From assembly GCA_015039315.1 (NCBI GenBank), contig WIDE01000022.1, forward strand, positions 265,968 through 329,967: a DNA stretch of 64,000 nucleotides, read 5' to 3'. Origin of the DNA: Clavulina sp. PMI_390. Its lineage: Eukaryota; Basidiomycota; Agaricomycetes; Cantharellales; Hydnaceae. Position 1 is the first letter of the stretch, and every line of letters begins with the position of its first letter. Shown in pieces: positions 1-12,377 of the stretch. A program made the position numbers and the translations under genes. Under the pieces are notes generated by a model that saw only the letters and a list, made by a program, of their open reading frames with translations, made no database searches and was not told the DNA's origin.

Positions 1-2
1 AG

Positions 3-1502
3 ACACCCAAGAGGGTTGACTCGTCCCAGACAATCCGCACTGAGAAGAGCGTCGGTGGCGGCCATTCGAGTCGAGAAAGGCCAAATTCAGTGCGTGCCAT
101 CATCTATCCTACGCATTAGCTTCTATCTTCACTGACCGCGCGTTATCACCGTAATTAGCGGCCAGCGTTAGCAACCCGACACAGCTCACGCCAGGGACCA
201 CAAGTGGCGCCCAAGAAACCCAAATTTGCGATGCACGCAGATGTGCAGGATGCCAGATCCGCTGCTGCGGATGCGTCCTCAGACTCATATGAAGATGTCG
301 AAGACGATGACGAGAACTGGGTCTCAAGTGGTGTTGCTACTCCCGACGACCGCGAGGAGGCTGAGCCTGGACACAAGACACCCCATTTAAGACCTCCGCC
401 TGAATTATCAGCTCACAATGAGCCCACTCCTCTGGTCTCAAGACAACCTCTACCCTCGCACAGGGATCTTATTGCAGGGCCAAGCTCTGTCCCTACGTAT
501 GACTCAAACGCTCTGGAACAACGACATGCGGACCCAGAAGAGGAAGACGAGTTTGATTATCGCCCTCGTGCTGGTGGTTATAAGACTGCGCCATCATCAC
601 GGCCTCCCTCAGTCCATTCGCGCTATGGACCTGGTCGCCCATCTCTCGTTCGGACAGCAAGTTTTGCACCTGTCCTCAATACTGCTGCACCGCCTCTCAT
701 GACCACCTCCATCGCGAACGCTCAAATCACAAGTACAAATCCCCCCGAGGTCCAGGAGGAGGTCCTCACCCCTCCCGGCATTGAGAGTCCAATCCATTAT
801 CGCGACTCCTGGGGCGGGACAGGACCAATCCGAGCCTCTCCCCCAGACTCTCCGATGTCGGCTCGGATGTCCCAAGCCTCGCAGAGCCAGTTTTTGCCTT
901 CAAGAACAGACGCTTCGGGCTCATCCACTTCACACTTCCGTCCTGGGATGGTCCGTATGTCGACAGCGTCATCCGTAGCAACTGTCCCAGCCACTCGGTC
1001 CTACCTCGTTCCCAATGCGACGAATTCAGGGACAGAAGCTATGGACGCCCTGAACCACAGCGGCCCCCGAACCCGAAAGACTTCGACATTCAGTATGGCC
1101 TCAGGCACACTGGGAGCTGTCACGTCCAGTGTCGCAGGCCTGTTTTCCAGAGGCTCCATCCCTAGTGTAGGATCATCGCTCAATCCCGAAGCACACCACT
1201 CTCCATCCCACATTCATCATCCTCACCATCCTCGTAGTGCAGCCATCTCATCCCTCCAAGCCAACTCCAAACACCGGGAACAGCCCCTACAATTGACGTC
1301 GCACTTCCCACCTGAATCGCAGCTGGCGCACGTGAAGTCCGGAGGCATGCCAGGCGCCGGACAAATAGCATTTAGCCTGCTGCCTCCACCGTATATGGCT
1401 GCACACATGGCGGTGCGCACATACGAGGCGCCCCTTCAGGACGCCTATACAAGAGTCGTGGTCGGCCGTCCTCGCCCTACCCTGGGCATGACTACCAAGT
1501 AG
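3..1502 (+). CDS. Ser/Pro-rich protein of unknown function, 5' part outside window
   Basis: Two coding segments are visible: 3-89, and 195-1502 ending in TAG. They are joined by a 105-base intron (GTGCGT donor, CAG acceptor, phase 0), which keeps one open frame. The visible protein has about 464 residues and its start lies left of the window. It is rich in Ser, Pro and acidic clusters, for example the run around SYEDVEDDDE. It has no membrane segment, and most of it looks disordered. The C-terminal 60 residues, ending LGMTTK, are less repetitive and may be the folded or conserved part. I do not recognise the family. A regulatory or scaffold role is only a guess from composition. The existence of the gene is well supported by the long open frame and a clean intron. 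Confidence 0.6.
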
Positions 1503-2048
1503 CTCCCTCATCTCGCTCTCATCCAATCATCCACTCTTTTTTTGTTTTCCCATCGGACTCTATCTCAACACACATATTCTTGCTGCCCCAATCATTGGTA
1601 ATAACTTATCATACTTCCCTCATTCTCATGTTGTTTTCACTATTCTTCATCTCAACACATTCAAAGCATCCATTGCCTCGCCAAACTCAAGCTCCGTATG
1701 CCATTCATCTGCTTCCTGAATTTCCATTCCATCATTCAAGGCACGAGGTGTATTTGCCTGCACTCTGCCTATAATGTGTAGCATTACAGTAGCGACCCTA
1801 GTTGTACGGAAGTGAAACATTGTTTTCTATCATCCGCCTAAAGACTAGCCGTCACAAATGTTGGTAGAATTGTGATCTCCGCAGCACAGCACTTATCATG
1901 CTGAACGAATCTCTAGGTCTCACACCAATGGCCATTAAGCACGATATCGTATTATAAAGCGACAAATGGTAAAAACACTACTAATCGTCGTGATGGTCGT
2001 AATGATCTCTAAAGCAAGGCTCTTAGTATACCACATTCCTGTATCAAG
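1503..2048. other. Intergenic region between convergent genes
   Basis: This 546-base stretch lies between two stop codons facing each other. It is AT-richer, with T/C-rich runs directly after the first gene. I see no ORF with splice context and no RNA gene. It most likely holds two 3' untranslated regions. Confidence 0.5.
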
Positions 2049-4171
2049 CTAATACACGAATGTGAGCAGAGCGACCTCGGTGTCACTAAGCGCTAGCGTA
2101 TTCGATACGCTAACAGTCGTGTAACTCTCCGTTCCGCTCACCAGCCCTGTGCTCGTCTCGTAGCTCTGCCCCGCAAACGTGAGGCCACTGGTATCATCTG
2201 CATGTCCAATAGTCAGCCTCCTCACTTGGATACTCGTCGGCGCCGTCGCGCTTCCGGAGAAGCTGAACTGAAGGGTCGAGTAGCCCCGAGATCCCGTAGT
2301 GGAGGTGAGGTATGCCTTGTTGTTGATGAGCACTGCGCGTACGAGCTTGCCTCCCTCGTACGCTTGGTAACCCCCGACGTTCCCATTGTTAATGGTCACC
2401 TCGGAGATGGCGGTTGCAGAGGAAGAGGAGCCGATGAACTTTGCCGCGATGATGGCTGCGTAGTATTGAGGCTGGACGTGAGGAGTGAGTGGGGTAGATA
2501 GTGTGGCTCCAGTGTCGATTGAGCGCGTGAGTGTCACGGGTTGAAGCTAGATAAATATGGAAAGGGGGAACTGAGTGCCGATGATTCGCTCTGCGAGTGA
2601 AATTAAGGGAGGATTACTCACCATGTTGTACTTGAATCCAACGCCATTGTGGAAATAGACGCGACGAACAGCATGTGTGGCTGCCTGGAGCACATAATCG
2701 AGTGTCCATATCGCAGCTCCAGCTGTGTCAGAAACACCTGTGGGACGAGCGGTGAGCATCTTTGTCGGTAACCAGACTAGAAGGCTCGAGGGAGGGAAGA
2801 ACAAACCTGGAGCGCCGTGGCATGAATAGCTGTTTGTTTCTCCAAGGACGTATGTTAGCCCCTGGGCAGTGGCGGCAGAAATATCAGCATCGAATTGTGA
2901 AATATTCGACCTGATGGAAGTTTTATCCATCAAAGAAGACAGCAGACCGCCTGACCCGCTGCAGAACGAGCCGGAATAGTGATGCTGTGAGAAGCTATGG
3001 AGAGAGTATGGATGGTTAATTATAGTTCTCGTCGGGGGGCTCGAAGATAGGGGGGCTCACGTGTTGATATGAGAGCCCACAGAGCTCGAGAGCACTCCTT
3101 TGGCGATCAGCCCTTGCGGGGAGAAGCCTGTGCTCGAATGCGTGGACTCTGCAAAAGAACCTGCTAATATCCACGGTGCAACGCCTGCTGTCAAGCCAAG
3201 TGTTGAAATAATATCGGAGGCAAAGGTTTCCCATCTTCAAGAGATGGATGTCAGTTCGGCTGACAGCTAGGGGCCAAGCAAATCATAGGAGAGGACTGAA
3301 CAAGGGCTTACTGAGTCACATATGCCGCAAGATTCCACGAGGAGTCCCTTAGACCATTGTTAGATGTATAGAGATCCGCCTCATTGCCAATCTCAATTGA
3401 ATCAAGTAGGACACCCGCCGAATTGGCCGCGCCTCCAGATGAGAAGGTCGACATAATTGCTTGCGCTTCGGCAACAGCGTTCGAGGTTGATGTTGCTCCG
3501 AGGTTTACGCCCCAAACCATGTGAGTGCCTAGGGGGGACTTCGCTGTGAGACTCAGGGGCAAAAGTCTGCCAAGGGGGGCTCACCTGATGGCATATACTT
3601 GGAGAGCTGATAGTATCCACTTGATACTTCTACACTGCTTGCTTCGGGGTATGGAGTGGTACTGGAGGAGGCGGGGAAAGTTGCGTCGATGATCTATAGG
3701 AGTGAAAGGAAGATAATCACAATAATGAGTTATCATCAGCGGAAATAGAGCATTGCCCTCCTTACATCGACGCTGGAGTCATATGTAGTCCTGTCAGCAG
3801 AATTTGCTCCTACTCGCACGTCTGGTTGTCTCCCTGCAGTGGAGAGGTTATCTTGGATTAGAAAGTTCCTGCACACTTCCGAAGGTCCTCAATAACTTGC
3901 CTGTAAGCTTCCCAAGGTTGTTGAGACAGTTTACGAAGAGTTGGTTGGCAGATGAAGTGCCTGCCCAGTCAGGCCATCTGTCACCCTCGATTGAGAACGA
4001 AACCAAGGATCTTGCTAGAGTTGGAGCACTCGATGGAGCGCTCAAAGTAAAGGTGACAGGAAAAATAGTAGTGCGTTTGTGTCCCACAGGACCCGGTCGA
4101 TGGGCAGTTGGGCTCGCGAACGTTGATGAAGCGCTAAGAACCGCAAGGCTAATTGCGAACGCTGCAACCAT
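2049..4171 (-). CDS. Secreted GH79 family glycoside hydrolase (beta-glucuronidase type), copy A
   Basis: Predicted exons, read from the right: 4171-3877, 3833-3766, 3693-3585, 3528-3312, 3234-3061, 2994-2807, 2737-2622 and 2546-2049. Together they give 554 residues, and all phases agree with the tandem copy at 4960-7156. The protein begins with a hydrophobic signal peptide (MVAAFAISLAVL), so secretion is likely. The body matches the fungal GH79 layout: a FSIEGDRWPDWAG block, VRVGANS, and an (alpha/beta)8 barrel followed by a beta-sandwich C-terminal domain from about residue 390. In this clan the acid/base is the Glu after Asn in EIGNEADLY (about E207) and the nucleophile is the Glu in LGETNSY (about E340). 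Both are present. Family members remove glucuronic acid or 4-O-methylglucuronic acid from plant or proteoglycan glycans; the exact substrate cannot be told here. A TGCHG-like Cys follows the nucleophile in both copies. Confidence 0.88.
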
Positions 4172-4308
4172 GCTGTCAAAGCAATGGATGAAGGCACAAG
4201 GGAGCTGAGTAGATGACTAGAAACAGAGGGAGGCTTGAGGTACAGTTCGCCATCTTCTTCCTCTCGAGGCTCATAATATACCCGTACGACTAGATGGTCC
4301 AAGACTAA

Positions 4309-4320
4309 GGGGTATACCCC
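4309..4320. promoter_or_regulatory. Perfect 12-bp palindrome upstream of GH79 copy A
   Basis: GGGGTATACCCC is a perfect palindrome 138 bases upstream of the copy A start codon. A TATA-like element (TATATTAT on the minus strand) lies nearer the gene, around 4275. Such dyads are often binding sites for dimeric regulators, but I cannot name a factor. The rest of the 4172-4959 spacer shows no gene. Confidence 0.3.
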
Positions 4321-4959
4321 CGTCTGATGGGCCATATTAGTTTGGCACCAGTATGCGAGGGTTCAATTGAATGTGTGCGGGTCCTCGATCAGGCGATCAC
4401 TCAGATAAGTCTCCCGAAGATAGCCCACTACCAGTGGTTGTCAAAGTGATCATGATTTTGATGTGATGCTCGTCGGGAGTATTACTTCCGCGAGCCTACC
4501 TCCGGTGTCATACCACGAGGCGATCTTAGCCAGGTCGTTCGGCCTGGTCCTCCGTTGACTACTGGCGGCAATGCGATGCCCGTGTCGTCATGGATGGGCT
4601 CATAGGCTCTGTTTTTGGTCAGCTATATTGCCCGTTCTCCGAAAGTGCCACAGAAGCTTTGGAAAAAAGAGGCGCTCAAATCAAGCAATCACGAAATATT
4701 AAGGGACCCCAAATTGAGGTAGCGCTACAATTTTCTCACGGCCTTCCTCACTTCAGAATCATCTCTATGTTACTATACGAGCATCACATGGACCATATTT
4801 TGCTGGCACTTCCGGAATGTTTCCAGAGAACGGTGGATATAGCCAAGGGGCTCCATCGTGAAGAAGCGCGTTGCTTGTATACCACCTGGCCTGGATTCGG
4901 TACCACTAACAACACCCACTCTTCCACTAATTTGGAGAAGAAGCTGTCTTCTCGTGCCC

Positions 4960-7156
4960 CTAAATCATTGTTACCAGCACTGCCTCGGTATCATGGATCA
5001 CCAGGCGTTCGCTCAGCCCCTGGACAGTGAAGACCTCCTTCCCCCTTGGTACTGCTGTCCTCGTCTCGTAGTTCTTCCCAGCGAACCTGAGCCCGCTTTT
5101 ATCGTCCGCATGTCCGATCGCTAGCCGACGGACTTCCATCCTCCCTTCCCTCGTGGTACGACTGGATGAGCCAGGCAATTCCAAACTGAGATGCAGTGCG
5201 ACAGATCCACGTGGAGTAGTTGAGTTTCTGAGGTATGCGTTGTTATTAATGAATACGGCGCGCTTGAGCTTGTGATTCTCATATGCGGCGTATCCGCCCA
5301 CATTGGTATTCGGGACGGTGATTTCAGCTATAGATTTGACAGAGTGTTTGGATTTACCAATCAGAGACGCAGCGACAATGGCTGCGTAGTACTGAGGCTG
5401 AACGTGTGGTGGAATGGGATTAGAGAGAGGTTGTCCAGTCTCAATATCCCGATAAAGTGTTACAGGTTGGATCTATGAGAGGGACCCAAGCGGTTAAGGA
5501 AATCAAGTACAGTCACAAAGAATCATAGGGAAGCGAAAGAAACCTACCAAATTGTATTTGAACCCCACCCCCTCATGAAAGAATACACGACGGATCCCGG
5601 CGGTGGCAGACTGGAGTACGTAATCAAGGGTCCATATCGCCGCGCCAGCTGTATCAGAAACACCTGTTCAAGACAGAATTACCAATTAGTCGGAACGACT
5701 AGCAACGAATAGTATGCTTGTTTATCGGAAGCATACCAGGAGCACCATGACATGAATAGCTATTTGTCTCGCCAAAAATGTATGTCCGATTAACTGCTTT
5801 GACAGCCTTGATGTCCTTCGAAAATGAGGTAACATTCCCGCGGATTGTAGCCTTGCTCATTAGAGAAGCTAGTAACCCTCCGCTTCCGGCACAAAAAGAA
5901 CCGGAGTAGTGGTGCTCTGAGACGCTAAAGGAGCCGTGTGGGCCGCCGGATCAGAAGTAAACACAAGGCATTTCACGAAGAACAAGAGTGATTCATCGAG
6001 ATTACACACGTTTCAATATACGGACCCAGAGGACCGGAGAGGATCCCTTTTGCGATGAGGTGTTGAGGTGAGAAACCGCTGGTGTTGGAATGAGTGGAAA
6101 AGCCGAAAGACCCCGCAAGGAGGCGTGGAGTCTTATGAGGTTTTAGCGAGGCTCCGTTAATGATAGCCCAAGCGAAATGTGTCCATCTGGATGGTGAAGG
6201 AACCATCAACATCTTACTAGTGGAATATTGCGTGGCACTAACTCTGAAGCCCAGTTGTCAAAGGTCCAATTGGAGGGCCGCAGACCATTTCCACTATATA
6301 AATCAGCCTCATTCCCGATCTCGATCGCATCCAGCTTTACTCCAGACTTATGCGCCACTCCGCCATGAGAGAATGTTGAAACGATAGCCTTGGCTTCCTT
6401 CACAGCATTCGCAGTGTTGTTGGAGCCGAGGTTCGTGCCCCAGATCATGTGGGTCCCTGTGCAGGGCAAATGTCCAAGCAGTTTTTCAGCACAAGGGAGA
6501 GATAACTGAGGAGGATGATCGTACCAGCTGGCATGTGCTTGGATAGGTGGTAGTACCTCGCAGAAACTTGTATGCTCAATGCCTCGGGGTATGGCGTAAC
6601 CGCTGTCCAGTTAGGGAAGTTGGCAGCAATTATCTGAGAGTGGTCGATAAGAACCAAATATTAGAGCCCATTCGTTAACAGTTGTGCCTCTCACGTACAG
6701 GAATGCTTTGGTTGAATATTGTCTTGTCTTCAGAATTCGCTCCAACGCGAACGCTGGGCTGCACACCTGTGTATCAGGTTCAAATTAGTATACTCGATGC
6801 AGATATCGATAAAACAGAGCACGAACCTGTGAGGTGGGCAATATTATGCAAACAATTGAGGAAGAATGCATTTGGTTTGGACACTCCAGCCCAATCGGGC
6901 CAACGATCGCCTATTGGAAATCATGTGTGAGTGCATAACATGAGAAACTCTATGAGCTCAGAGACTTGCCTTCTATTGAGAAGGATAGCAAGGCGCTATC
7001 AAGCGTCTGAGCACTCACGGGGGCGGCGAGAGTCAGTGTGACATTGACGTTTGGCACTGTGTTGTTTCTAGAACGCGACAGCACACTCGCCGCGTGGCCG
7101 CTATCCGTCAACACAGACAGAAGGGACACGAGGATTGGGAAAGTGAATGTGAGCAT
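4960..7156 (-). CDS. Secreted GH79 family glycoside hydrolase, copy B
   Basis: Predicted exons from the right: 7156-6970, 6910-6827, 6766-6699, 6633-6525, 6456-6243, 6186-6010, 5924-5737, 5663-5548 and 5472-4960, giving 551 residues. The start ATG at 7156 opens a signal peptide (MLTFTFPILVSLLSVL). Seven intron positions match copy A, and three exons have identical lengths (68, 109, 188). Both catalytic Glu residues remain, in EIGNEADLY (about E199) and FGETNSY (about E332), so the enzyme should be active. Copy B has one extra intron (6911-6969) that splits the FSIEG|DRWPDWAG block. That intron starts with GCAAGT rather than GT. The C-terminal domain is more diverged, with added basic residues. 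Tandem orientation with copy A indicates local duplication. Confidence 0.87.
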
Positions 7157-8050
7157 GATGGGGTGGAGAGCAGAAAGATGCAAATAGCCGCTGAAGGGCT
7201 ATATGTATCTGGCGAAGAGTGAAAGATGGTTGACGCTGTGGAGAAGCCGTCGAGTGGAGTTATGAGGTAATTAACGGTCTGACCCATTCACTGTCGAGCG
7301 GTATACCAGGCTTGTCCTGTACCTGGCCAGGCTCATGCCGCGCTGCAAAAGATAAAAGAGCCGGGCAGATCTGCATGAGACCGAGGTTTGCAGTAGCGGC
7401 CATTGCTGCATCATTGACGCTCATGCACAGTCAATATGAATGACGAGATCCAACCAACATGGCTCATCATGCAATTTCACGACCAAACTTCGCCGCTTGG
7501 CACTGCATAGGCGGTCGCTCCTCATTCTCCAAAAAGCATCCGTCTCTCCACAAAGATGTGTCCATTCAGGCCCTGGAGCCCATCACGTCGGGAGATTGTC
7601 GGTGGAAGAGGGCTTGCTTTGGAGGAGTTTCTTACCCATCCATGCAGCTGTGCTATTATCTCGTTTTTCCATAACCCTGGAGTTTGCTCATTCATAGCAG
7701 ACATCTTGCACGCTAGGTCTTGGCATTGGGTACTACGGCGTAAATTTAGGAAACAGCAGGTTGGAATGGTTTGCTCCACAGGCGTGAATCGATGTAAGAG
7801 CTTCTTCAGCCCAAAGCTGATTGACATATATGAAGCGCATCCGAATAGGCGGTTACCCAAGCAAATTCCGATACGGTGGTTGTTGGCTGGGAGTCGAGAT
7901 GCGCGTTAATGCTTGGACATGTTTTGGCCGGCGACCGTGACTGACCGGCACCCCGTGAACCGGACCGAGGCCCAATCCAAACCTTTGCGTCCGACTACTA
8001 CTACACGCCCCCAGCATAGACTGCATGTTCACGCACAAGAACATCTGAAG
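7157..8050. promoter_or_regulatory. Divergent intergenic region between GH79 copy B and thioesterase copy A
   Basis: About 0.9 kb separates the divergent start codons. A TATA-like CTATATGTA lies near 7198, some 45 bases upstream of the GH79 copy B start. The right part, from about 7737, is repeated upstream of the second thioesterase gene and probably holds its promoter. The shared GTTTTGGCCGGCGAC tract around 7920 also occurs near 9873. No additional gene is supported. Confidence 0.4.
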
Positions 8051-9465
8051 ATGCACTCTATTACTGAAGCGTCAAAGTCCGCATATTCTCACAAGCTTGA
8101 CGACGGGGCTGTAGTATTTACTGGCAATCTAGATGGTTTCTGGACGGTCTCTGCGTCAGTACAGCTCATAAATCTTGAGGTTTATTACAATATATTCTCG
8201 GGCTGATGAGTTGGCCTCGCCTCTATGCTGCATCAATGCAGTGTCCCTAATGGCGGTCAGTCCACACATGCACGTGAGAGAAATATGATATGAGACTAAT
8301 GCGCATCCTCTAGGGTATGTTCTGGGAGTCGTTGTAGATGCCGTCATCCAGCACCAGTCCACTACGAACCAGCCGGATCCAATTCACTTGTCTGCTCATT
8401 ACCTACAGCCCTCCGTGCCTGGCCCTTGTGAAGTTCAGATTAGGATACAGCGTATTAGAAGGAGATACTCTAATATTACGGCCGATTTGTACCAAAAGGT
8501 ATGTCACCTGTTAGTTTCTCCCCCTTGGTGCACATGCTAAAGCCGCATTTGCTATGTTGGATAGGGCAATATGAACGTGACGACGCACATCATCGTTGGA
8601 ACGCTTCCGGACGTCAATAGCCTCAAGATTGAGCGAGCCACCCCAACAATTCTTCCACCTCACCCACTCGCAACGCGTATACCTTTCTACACGCACACCG
8701 CTCTATCCAAATATACCGGAAAACCATCCAAACTAACCTTCAAAAATGCCTTTGAACAATCGAAGGATCCTGTGGTATTTGAGATGCAGAACAAGAAGAG
8801 TCTAGGGGGTACGAACGGTGGACTCGAGAGCTCTGCATGTGAGTCATCCCTTTTTGTGAGATTTGCTACACAACATCAGTATCTGACTATCTCCCAGGGC
8901 TGGAATTGACTGAGGAACCGGACAAGACGACTCGTCTTGGTCTTCCTGCCATCACCTTTTTGGCCGATTTGGGCAAGAATCCCCCCAGTATACTTCCTCG
9001 CGATGAACAACCTGGAGAGAGGTAAATGGAGTAGCTTATATCTTTGAGAGAGACCTTCTACTAATCTATTTGATTCTCGTGCTGGACAGCTGGTTCCCCA
9101 CAATGTCCTTCCAGATCGAATTTAAAGTCAAGCTGTCCACACTACCGGACTACATTGCTCCGCAAACCTTTGGGTTGTGGAGCTACGGGCGATTCCTTGT
9201 TGAAGGTCGGCATGAGGTGCGAACAACACTTTCCTCCAGCGCATAGAATTGGCGCGGGATATACTGACAGGTTCTCATTTAGCTTCATACCGAAGTGTGG
9301 ACGGCACCAAGCGCGATCGGGAAGCCCGGCGCTGTTGCTGCTGATGACCCTAACTGGAGAGACAAAATGTTCTGTGTTGCGCGATCAGCTCAAATGGCAT
9401 TGACCATCCCTATTGAGGTGAATAGGCGGAAGGCGGCCAAGGGGAAGGAAGGAGTGAAGCTATAA
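8051..9465 (+). CDS. Acyl-CoA thioesterase-like hot-dog protein, copy A
   Basis: Predicted exons: 8051-8154, 8242-8255, 8314-8498, 8565-8838, 8898-9021, 9090-9216 and 9283-9465, giving 336 residues. The second exon is only 14 bases and supplies most of the VPNGGY motif. That motif, followed by a helix with VVVDAV, is typical of the N-terminal hot-dog fold of the thioesterase-like superfamily (4HBT_3 / TesB type). A second hot-dog half with MSFQIEFKV and a PSAIGKPG loop follows. The family hydrolyses acyl-CoA thioesters. There is no signal peptide, and the C-terminus (GVKL) is not a clear PTS1, so location is uncertain. Start chosen at MHSITEASK because copy B starts identically. An in-frame ATG further upstream has no counterpart there. 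Confidence 0.85.
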
Positions 9466-9999
9466 ACAAGTATTTTCCCGGCTTGTAATCTACATGGTGT
9501 AATAGATAGCGAGTCTGCGGCTGTCTATACGAGGTAGAATGAAGATCTCGATATTTAGTTATCCAACAACACTTTGTTTCTTTGCTTGGCGATACGTAGA
9601 TAGCTTGTCTCGCACAACCAAATCAAATATCGCAATAATTTTTTCAGAGCGAATATCCAAGACACCAATAATTGGCATTGTGCACTGTGTAAATCTAGGA
9701 AACAGGACATTCAAATGGTCTGTACCACACATGTGTGAATCGAAGATGGAAGAGCCTTCCAAGTGTTGAATAACATTTATAGAGCGCGTCCGAACAGGCG
9801 GTTACCCAAGCAAATACCTACACGGTGGTGGTTGTTGTTGTTGGCAGTCAAGATGCGCGTCGCTGCTTGGAGATGTTTTGGCCGGCGACTGTGACTGACC
9901 GGCACCCTGAAGCCGGACTGAAGACCAACCCCAACCTTTACCTCTGAGAACTACTCGTCCCAGCTCAAACTACACGCTCGTGCAAAAGGCTCTCCGAGG

Positions 10000-11400
10000 A
10001 TGCACTCCGTTACTGAAGCATCTAAGACTGCATATTCTCATAAACTTGCAGACGGAGCCGTTGTCTTTACCGGTAATCTGGATGGTTTCTGGACGGTCTC
10101 TGCGTAAGCACGCTTCACGACTTTAGGGTGGCACTATTGCACTCTCTGAAGCTGATAGCTTGGCCCTACCTCTGTGCTACATCGATCCAGTGTGCCCAAT
10201 GGTGGTCAGTTCATATATGGGAGAATCTTGCAAATCATGAGGCTGATGAAAAGTCTCCAGGATATGTTATGGCAGTCATCGTAGATGCCGTCATCAGACA
10301 TCAGTCCACAAAGAATCAACCTGACCCAATTCACCTGTCCGCCCACTATTTGGAGCCCTCAATCCCTGGCCCTTGTGAGGTTCAGATTAGGGTGCAACGT
10401 ACTGGACGACGATACTCTAACATTACAGCCGATTTGTACCAAAAGGTGTGCCCTTCTTGACATATCTCTCGTGGAGCATCTACTCAAAACTTCATACGCT
10501 GCGTTGGGTAGGGGAAAATGAACGTGACGACACACATGGTTGTTGGAACGCTCCCAGATATCAACAACCTCAAGATTGACCGAGCGACCCCAACCATTCT
10601 TCCTCCTCATCCACTCGCAGCACGAATTCCTTTTTACACGCACAGCGCCTTATCTAAATACTCTCCTAAGCCCACTAAATTAACCTTCAGAAGTGCCCTT
10701 GAGCTATCGGCGGATCCAGTCGTATCGGAGGCCCAGAAAAAGAAGAGCTTGGGTGGCTTGATTGGTGGTTTTGATGCTTCTACGTGTGAGTTGTCTGTTT
10801 GCTTGATGTACGACGTGAAGTGTTTGATGACAGTTCTGCAGGGACTGAATTGACTGAGGAGCCAGATAAGACAGTCCGCCTCGGGCTTCCTGCGGTTGCC
10901 TTTTTGACCGATCTGGGCAGAAACACTCCCGGTATCCTTCCCAAGGAAGACCGGCCTGGAGAGAGGTGAGTGATACGATTCGTAGCGTAGAGAAAGTCCA
11001 TATACTGATTTACTTGGTTTTGGGGGGTCAACAGCTGGCATCCTACAATGTCATTCCAAGTCGAGTTTAAACTGAAGCTCTCCACCCTTCCGGATTATAT
11101 TGCCCCTCAAACGTTCGGCATATGGAGCACCGGGCGATTTATTGTGGAAGGCCGGCACGAGGTGCGCGCTGTGCTTTTTCCAGGGTTCACATGATCGGGA
11201 GCTGACACACTCTCATCTAGCTTCATAGCGAGGTGTGGACCGCGCCAAGCGCGATTGGGAAGCCCGGCGCCATCGCCGCTGATGACCCTGACTGGAGAAA
11301 CAAGATGTTCTGTGTTGCGCGATCATCTCAAATGGCGCTGAGCATTCCCATCGAGGTGAATAAGCGAAAAGCCAAGGGGAGGGAAGGAGTTAAGTTATGA
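10000..11400 (+). CDS. Acyl-CoA thioesterase-like hot-dog protein, copy B
   Basis: Predicted exons: 10000-10103, 10191-10204, 10261-10445, 10512-10785, 10842-10965, 11035-11161 and 11221-11400, giving 335 residues. Exons 1-6 have exactly the same lengths as in copy A, including the 14-base micro-exon. The last exon is one codon shorter. The VPNGGY motif, the paired hot-dog halves and the SAIGKPG loop are kept, with no frame break or premature stop. Both copies therefore appear functional. Differences are spread over the whole protein and are mostly conservative, as expected for two copies under purifying selection. Substrate length preference cannot be read from sequence. Confidence 0.85.
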
Positions 11401-12377
11401 GCATGCATTTCCCCGGCTTGAAATCCACATGGTGTAATAGATGAGGACTCTGCGCCTGCTTATATGATGTAGAATAAATTGCCCAATATCCAGTATTCAA
11501 AAATGCTTTGTTTCTTTGTTTGGGCATGTATAGATAGGTTGTCTCATCCAACCAACTTGACAGCGTAAACACTTTGCGGCGCGCGGCATCCAGACGTGCA
11601 CCCAAACAAGAGGTCTTCTTTTCCTTCCACAGATCATTTCTTGATTGCTCGGCGGCCATAGATCTCGGGGAATGATTATCATTCGACCCACGATCTGGCC
11701 TCGAAGGTCGGAATCTTGGAGGGTGTTCTCAACTTCTTACTGCCCTTCATCGAGCGGCAGACGTCGCCCGACACTAATGATGAGCCACATCTCTCTTAGT
11801 AGATGAATTTAAATGAAACCACGCGATCTCCAGTGTTGCATGGGAAACATGGCTTGACAGCTACTACCCGCTCGGAAGTGTGCCCCGGTCTTCGGAAGGT
11901 AGCACAGCTGTGAAACGTTGTATAGCGCTCGTTGCTGTTCACGCCTTCGCCCTAGTTCGGGATGATGAGAGCCTAACTTCTGTAACCTGCGTTGGGCATG
12001 CTTCGTGGGTGTTACCAATGTGATTGCCACCAGCAGATCGACGAGGGTTGGAGATATAAGCAGCGGAGTCATGGCTAAGCCAAGCTCTGACCTTCCTCCA
12101 AGTTCGACTGCCTTTCCTTTCAAAGCCCCTTTTTACGGGAATACACTTTTCCCTGGGCAGGACCCACTAGCCGTATTGTTGTTGTTGTTGCTGCTGTGGG
12201 AGCGATTTGCCCCGGGGCCGAGGGGGTTTGAAACTCATAAGTATCCAGGGTCGTGAAGTCTCGGCGGCACGCTCCGACACCCCGGCTGTCCCTTTCGCCT
12301 TTTTCGTCCCTCCCTTTTTGTTTCGTATTTCTTTCTTTTCTCTCCCTCCTCTCTCTCACCTCCAGACGTCGCTCTCG
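11401..12377. other. Intergenic region and upstream sequence of the Ser-rich gene
   Basis: The first 150 bases continue the thioesterase duplication. A short GTT/GCT-rich microrepeat lies at about 12176-12196. A pyrimidine-rich tract of some 60 bases (about 12290-12365) directly precedes the start codon at 12378, as is common in basidiomycete promoters. No gene is supported. Confidence 0.4.

Larger units (their letters stand above)
7737..11556 (+). repeat. Direct tandem duplication of the thioesterase gene with its flanks
   Basis: Two units of about 1.9 kb, roughly 7737-9622 and 9685-11556, are alignable by eye. Each contains upstream sequence, the gene, and downstream sequence including the shared words ACATGGTGTAATAGAT and TTTGTTTCTTTG. 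Only about 60 bases separate them. Unit limits are approximate because they were judged without an alignment program. Confidence 0.7.

Noticed and set aside
12176..12196. GTT/GCT repeat as a functional microsatellite
   Set aside because: It is short and imperfect, in ordinary upstream sequence; nothing suggests a role.
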